64,000 nt of DNA from Clostridiales bacterium (GTDB lineage: Bacteria; Bacillota; Clostridia; Oscillospirales; Oscillospiraceae): NCBI GenBank assembly GCA_019423635.1, contig JAHZBA010000005.1, positions 9,679 through 73,678 on the forward strand, written 5' to 3'. A program made the position numbers and the translations under genes. Positions 60,702-64,000 of this stretch are shown here, in pieces (within the stretch, counting starts at the first letter, position 1; the number at the start of each line of letters is the position of its first letter). The notes under the pieces are model-generated. The model worked only from the letters and a program-made list of their open reading frames with translations. It searched no databases and had not been told where the DNA came from.

Positions 60702-61651
60702 CGAGAGAGGAGCTGTTCCGCGCCGTGGGAGAGGTCCGGGAGGACCAGATCACGGAGGCGGAGGCCAAAAGAAAAAGCCGCCCCCGGCGGCGGTACGGCC
60801 TGCTGACGGCGGCGTGCCTTGCCCTGGCGGTGACGGCGGTCTCCGCCGCGCCCTGGATCAGGGGGCAGCCTCAGTGGAAAGCCATCATCTATTCCTTCAA
60901 CCCCGCCGTTCAGACAGACCGGAACGATGGCGGTGATCTGGACGGCAGCGACTACCGGACGGACGGGGAGACCCGCCCCGCCGCCCACTACTCCACCGGC
61001 GTGGAGATCGGGGAACTGGCAGGGCCGGGGAATGGCGGGGGAATGGCGGCCGCCTCCTGCCTTGCCTGGCTGTCTCCGGAGGAGATCTTCGCCCGGGACT
61101 CGGAGATCTTCCGGGGCACCGTGCGGAGCCTGCGGTATTTCCAGGTGGACATTATTGGAGAGTTCTATTATACGGTGGCCAATGTGGAGGTCACGGACCC
61201 CATCCGGGGCGGCCTGGAGGCGGGGGAGACCTGCACCGTGCTCTACCCGGGGGCCAGGGGCTATATGACCACCTCCATCTCCGGTCCCCTGGAGGATCTG
61301 GACGTGGGAGACGAGGCTATTTTTATGCCCATCCGCACGGACGAGGGAACGGGCTGGCAGGAGGGCGGCAGTTACTTCTGCTACGCGGATCTCGGGGAGT
61401 TCTACCTCTCCGAGGGTTTGCGGTTCGTGTTCGCGGACACGGAGGACGGCCTGGAATTTGAGCGGGGCGTCTATGAGGAGATCGCGGAGGCGGAGACGTT
61501 GGACGAGGTTGCGGATTATATCCGCAAGATGTTGGAGACAGAAAGCGCTCAGCCCGCCGCAGCTCCCGGGGAAACAGCTCCGGAGATCGACCCGGCCCTG
61601 GCGGACCCCAGCTATTTCCCGAAGGACCCGGCGAAAGCAGGGGAAGAGTAG
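60698..61651 (+). CDS. Membrane protein, probable regulator of the adjacent sigma factor
   Basis: 317 residues. A short cytoplasmic N-terminus (about 1-32) with an arginine-rich patch (KRKSRPRRR), one transmembrane helix (about 33-53) and a large acidic extracytoplasmic domain. No Zn anti-sigma motif is seen. The N-terminus is short for a classic anti-sigma domain but could hold the sigma factor. Overlap with the sigma gene (ATGA) implies coupled translation. Function otherwise unknown. Confidence 0.7.
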   Translation: MTREELFRAVGEVREDQITEAEAKRKSRPRRRYGLLTAACLALAVTAVSAAPWIRGQPQWKAIIYSFNPAVQTDRNDGGDLDGSDYRTDGETRPAAHYSTGVEIGELAGPGNGGGMAAASCLAWLSPEEIFARDSEIFRGTVRSLRYFQVDIIGEFYYTVANVEVTDPIRGGLEAGETCTVLYPGARGYMTTSISGPLEDLDVGDEAIFMPIRTDEGTGWQEGGSYFCYADLGEFYLSEGLRFVFADTEDGLEFERGVYEEIAEAETLDEVADYIRKMLETESAQPAAAPGETAPEIDPALADPSYFPKDPAKAGEE

Positions 61652-61862
61652 AGCGCATCCAAACCGGCGGCAGCGCCGCCGGAAAGGTCTCACAGAGTTC
61701 GCGTCCGCAGGCGCGAAAAAATTGAAATCCGTTTTTGGCGGCGGCGTGTACGTCGCCAAAAACACCTCTCAGTTCTGGAGTGTGCGAAGCCCCCGTCTGC
61801 CGCAGGCAGACGGGGGCTGAGTGCATGGAAGAACTGCATCCTTCTCCCCTCGTCCAAAATCC
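61652..61862. other. Intergenic region between convergent genes
   Basis: AGCCCCCGTCTGCC (61788-61801) pairs with GGCAGACGGGGGCT (61805-61818) around GCA: a strong 14-bp stem, with no T-run, that could end transcription from either side. TCGTCCAAAATC and its complement (about 61850-61876) form another stem near the gdhA stop. No gene is seen. Confidence 0.5.
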
Positions 61863-61904
61863 GCAGATTTTGGACGACTCAAAGCAGATTTTGGACGACT
61901 CAAA
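61863..61904. repeat. Perfect 21-base tandem duplication at the gdhA stop
   Basis: GCAGATTTTGGACGACTCAAA occurs twice without a gap (61863-61883 and 61884-61904). The gdhA stop codon lies in the second copy, so the first is just outside the gene. Confidence 0.85.
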
Positions 61905-63249
61905 AGATTCCCTGCGCCATCATGGCGTCGGCCACCCGGAGGAACCCGGCGATGTTGGCGCCGGCCACCAGATTGTAGCCCAGGCCGTACTCCTCCGCCG
62001 CCTCCACGCTCATCCGGTAGATCGTGTCCATGATCCCCCGCAGACGCCGGTCCACTTCCTCCTCGCTCCACACCAGACGCTCGCTGTTCTGGGCCATCTC
62101 CAAGGCGGACGTGGCCACGCCGCCGGCGTTGACCGCCTTGCTGGGCGCCACGATCACCCCCGGCTGCTCCATCAGGAATTTCAGCGCGTCGTTGGTGGTG
62201 GGCATGTTGGCCACCTCAATGTAGTATTTCACCCCGCTGGCCGCGATCTTCTTCGCGTGCTCCAGATAGACGTCGTTCTGCATCGCCGAGGGCATGCAGA
62301 TGTCCACCTTCACGCCCCAGGGCTTCTCCCCGGGGAAGAACTCCACGCCGAACTTCTCCGCGTAGTCCTGCACCCGGTTGCGGCCCGAGGCCCGCATCTC
62401 CACCAGATAGTCGATTTTCTCCCGGGTGGTGACGCCGTCAGGGTCGTAGATGTAGCCGTCGGGGCCGGAGAGGGTCACCACTTTTGCCCCCATCTCCGCC
62501 GCCTTGCGGCAGATGCCCCAGGTCACATTGCCGAAGCCCGCGCAGGCGATGGTCTTCCCCGGCAGGCTCTCCCCCTGGTCTTTGAGGACGTTTTCCAGAT
62601 AGTATACCGCGCCGAAGCCCGTGGCCTCCGGCCGCACCAGCGATCCGCCGGAGGCGAAGTCCTTGCCGGTGAGCACGCCGTTCTCCCACGCGCCCCGCAG
62701 GCGGCGGTACTGGCCGAAGAGGTAGCTGATCTCCCGGGTGCCCACGCCCATGTCCCCGGCGGGCACGTCCACGTCCGGGCCGATGAAGCGGTGCAGGGCC
62801 GTCATGAAGGACTGGCAAAAGCGCATGATCTCCGCGTCGGACCTGCCGGCGGGGTCGAAGTCGCTGCCGCCCTTGCCGCTGCCGATGGGCAGGCCCGTCA
62901 GGGCGTTTTTGAAGGTCTGCTCGAAGGCCAGGAACTTGATGATGCTGAGATTCACATTCTTCTGGAACCGCAGTCCGCCCTTGTAGGGGCCGATGGCGCC
63001 GTTGAACTGGCAGCGGTAGCCGGTGTTGGTGTGCCAGGTGCCGTCGTCCGCCATCCAGGTTACCCGGAAGGTGATGGTCCGCTCCGGCTCCACCATCCGC
63101 TCCAGCAGGCAGGCCTTCTCGTACTCCGGATGCCGCTCAATCACCGGCTCCAGAGAGGAGTACACCTCCTCCACCGTCTGCACAAACTCCGGCTCGTTCC
63201 CGTGCTTCTCCTTCACATCCTCAATTACTCGTTTTAAATAGGCGTTCAT
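61900..63249 (-). CDS. gdhA: NADP-type glutamate dehydrogenase
   Basis: 449 residues, the typical length of hexameric enzymes. Catalytic and substrate motifs: GAIGPYKGGLRFQKNV (Lys), GLPIGSGKGGSDFDP, DVPAGDMGVGTREISYL (Asp), coenzyme loop GKTIACAGFGNVTWGIC, and VNAGGVATSALEMAQNSERL. It fixes ammonium into glutamate or the reverse. The start is ATG 63249 (GGAGG 7 bases upstream); the frame opens to 63342, but a strong promoter at 63328-63356 excludes that extension. The expected terminator region lies at 61788-61876. Confidence 0.96.
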   Translation of the reverse strand: MNAYLKRVIEDVKEKHGNEPEFVQTVEEVYSSLEPVIERHPEYEKACLLERMVEPERTITFRVTWMADDGTWHTNTGYRCQFNGAIGPYKGGLRFQKNVNLSIIKFLAFEQTFKNALTGLPIGSGKGGSDFDPAGRSDAEIMRFCQSFMTALHRFIGPDVDVPAGDMGVGTREISYLFGQYRRLRGAWENGVLTGKDFASGGSLVRPEATGFGAVYYLENVLKDQGESLPGKTIACAGFGNVTWGICRKAAEMGAKVVTLSGPDGYIYDPDGVTTREKIDYLVEMRASGRNRVQDYAEKFGVEFFPGEKPWGVKVDICMPSAMQNDVYLEHAKKIAASGVKYYIEVANMPTTNDALKFLMEQPGVIVAPSKAVNAGGVATSALEMAQNSERLVWSEEEVDRRLRGIMDTIYRMSVEAAEEYGLGYNLVAGANIAGFLRVADAMMAQGIF

Positions 63250-63327
63250 CTTGGAGTCCTCCTTATTCGCTGTTGTGGTCCTGTTCTCTCTGGAATCGCG
63301 CTGTGCGCGGACGCCTCTGCTGGATTC

Positions 63328-63356
63328 AACATAAACCTGCACAGCCGCTCTGTCAA
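63328..63356 (-). promoter_or_regulatory. Sigma-A promoter of gdhA
   Basis: On the minus strand a perfect TTGACA (63351-63356), 17 bases and TATGTT (63328-63333). Start of transcription would be near 63321, leaving a leader of about 70 bases. Confidence 0.8.
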
Positions 63357-63780
63357 CCGGCGGGGCCGCTTTGGTGAATTTTGCGGGAAATGTGATGAAG
63401 ATCCCGATGATTCCGGCGCCGGTTCAGAGGGCCCTCGCTGTCTTTCCAGATAGTTTATCACGTCCGGTGGAAAGAAACAAGAGGCCTTTTGCCGGTTCTT
63501 TTGCCGGAGGGAGCGCGGACAGGAATTGCAGGGCAAGGCGAAGGACGCAGGCGGGCTGACGCCCGTCAAGGACAACTGCACAGCCAAGCGATTCCTGGAC
63601 CGCTGAACGTTTCTCCGTATTTTTGGGGATGGCTCTAAATTGCCTCCGGCACTTGCAGAAGGGCGGCGGGATGTGATATCCTATCACCGTGAAATTCAGG
63701 TCCCGGTCCGGCCTGCGTTTTGGATATCCGGGGAAAGCCCGGCACGGACTGGGGGCCGCACGGATGAGGAGGTTCTTTCC
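63357..63780. other. Intergenic stretch between gdhA and the nitroreductase gene
   Basis: 424 bases without a gene. It holds the second copy of the two-copy repeat (63529-63588). A locally AT-richer part (63440-63480) has no clear promoter. Frames on both strands lack ribosome sites. Confidence 0.5.
63529..63588 (+). repeat. Two-copy dispersed repeat, copy B
   Basis: Contains GCAGGGCAAGGCGAAGGACG, GGGCTGACGCCC and AAGGACAACTGCACAGCC, matching the minus-strand sequence at 52672-52752. One frame of both copies would encode a similar peptide (LQG-x4-DA-x-GLTP-x-KDNC), so the two may descend from a gene. Confidence 0.65.
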
Positions 63781-64000
63781 ATGGGCGAGGTGTTGAAAGC
63801 AATCAGGGAGCGGAGAAGCATCCGCAGCTACCGGCCGGAGATGGTGCCGCAGGAGCTTCTGGACCAGATCATTGAGGCCGGTCTTTACGCGGCCAGTGGA
63901 ATGGGGCGCCAGAACACCATCATCCTCCAGGTGACCGACCGGAAGCTACGGGATGAGATCTCACGGCTGAACTGCGCAACCGGCGGTGGGGGGGGGGGGG
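63781..64000 (+). CDS. Nitroreductase-family protein, 3' end outside window
   Basis: 73 codons are visible. The N-terminus is typical of nitroreductases: VLKAIRERRSIRSYRPEMVP with the FMN-phosphate Arg-Arg-Ser, then LLDQIIEAGLYAASGMGRQN (family pattern A-P/S-S-x-x-N/RQ). It would bind FMN and reduce nitro or quinone compounds; the substrate is unknown. GGAGG lies 8 bases before the ATG. The last bases are an unbroken run of G that departs from family sequence, so the final few codons are unreliable. Confidence 0.85.
   Translation, partial: MGEVLKAIRERRSIRSYRPEMVPQELLDQIIEAGLYAASGMGRQNTIILQVTDRKLRDEISRLNCATGGGGGG

Overview
The window is GC-rich (about 60 percent by eye) and comes from a motile, flagellated, Gram-positive-type anaerobe. 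It carries the Bacillus/Clostridium motility set (flgM-flgN-flgK-flgL-yviE-fliW-csrA-yjfB), FlhX/YlqG-like export proteins, S-layer homology (SLH) surface proteins, an AgrC/AgrA-like two-component pair, UPF0735 and UPF0237 ACT proteins and AGGAGG ribosome sites. Base composition plus this gene set suggests a flagellated member of the Oscillospiraceae (Oscillibacter/Intestinimonas-like). That placement is inference; no 16S rRNA or other marker is present.

Layout. 1-2.5 kb: 3' part of fliD, then fliS and a FliT-like gene (+). 2.5-11.1 kb: a C39-like peptidase (-), a lone FtsE-like ATPase, a chemoreceptor, a long FtsA-like ATPase, a lysine-rich membrane protein (+), a ClpB-like AAA+ ATPase (-) and a small unknown gene (+). 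11.1-17.8 kb: the late-flagellar operon flgM to yjfB (-), with a good sigma-28 promoter in front of flgM. 18.1-22.6 kb: cheA-cheW-cheR-cheB (-). 22.7-34.7 kb: a + strand run of ylqG-like, flhX-like, pilZ, a 1717-residue SLH protein, a 1159-residue BIG2/repeat/SLH protein and a second pilZ. This is the most distinctive block: two predicted c-di-GMP receptors flank two giant surface proteins next to the chemotaxis operon. 35.1-41.8 kb (-): a DUF2812 gene, then a cluster made of a LytTR regulator, a GHKL kinase, an M20-type amidohydrolase and two integral membrane proteins. 42.3-52.4 kb (+): housekeeping genes ddl, murF, ABC-F, a SanA/YdcF-like gene, a flavodoxin, prfA, a tsaC-coaE fusion and an M18 aminopeptidase. 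52.9-54.4 kb (-): a leucine-rich-repeat protein. 54.7-60 kb (+): aspartate-family metabolism and ACT-domain genes (UPF0735, hom, lysC, UPF0237, PFL/UPF0210). 60-61.7 kb: a perfect parS site, a sigma factor and its probable membrane partner. 61.9-63.3 kb (-): gdhA. From 63.8 kb: the start of a nitroreductase, cut by the window end in a run of G.

How the genes work together. The receptor feeds CheA-CheW. CheR and CheB adapt the receptor. FlgM holds sigma-28 until the hook is complete, FliW-CsrA controls flagellin translation, and FlgN, FliS and FliT-like are chaperones for filament-junction, flagellin and cap subunits. PilZ proteins may link c-di-GMP to motility and to the SLH surface layer. 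Intergenic regions hold several repeats: a three-copy palindromic element, a two-copy element, and two large inverted repeats. The parS site suggests that this locus lies in the origin-proximal part of the chromosome. No tRNA, rRNA, CRISPR array, transposase or prophage gene was seen.
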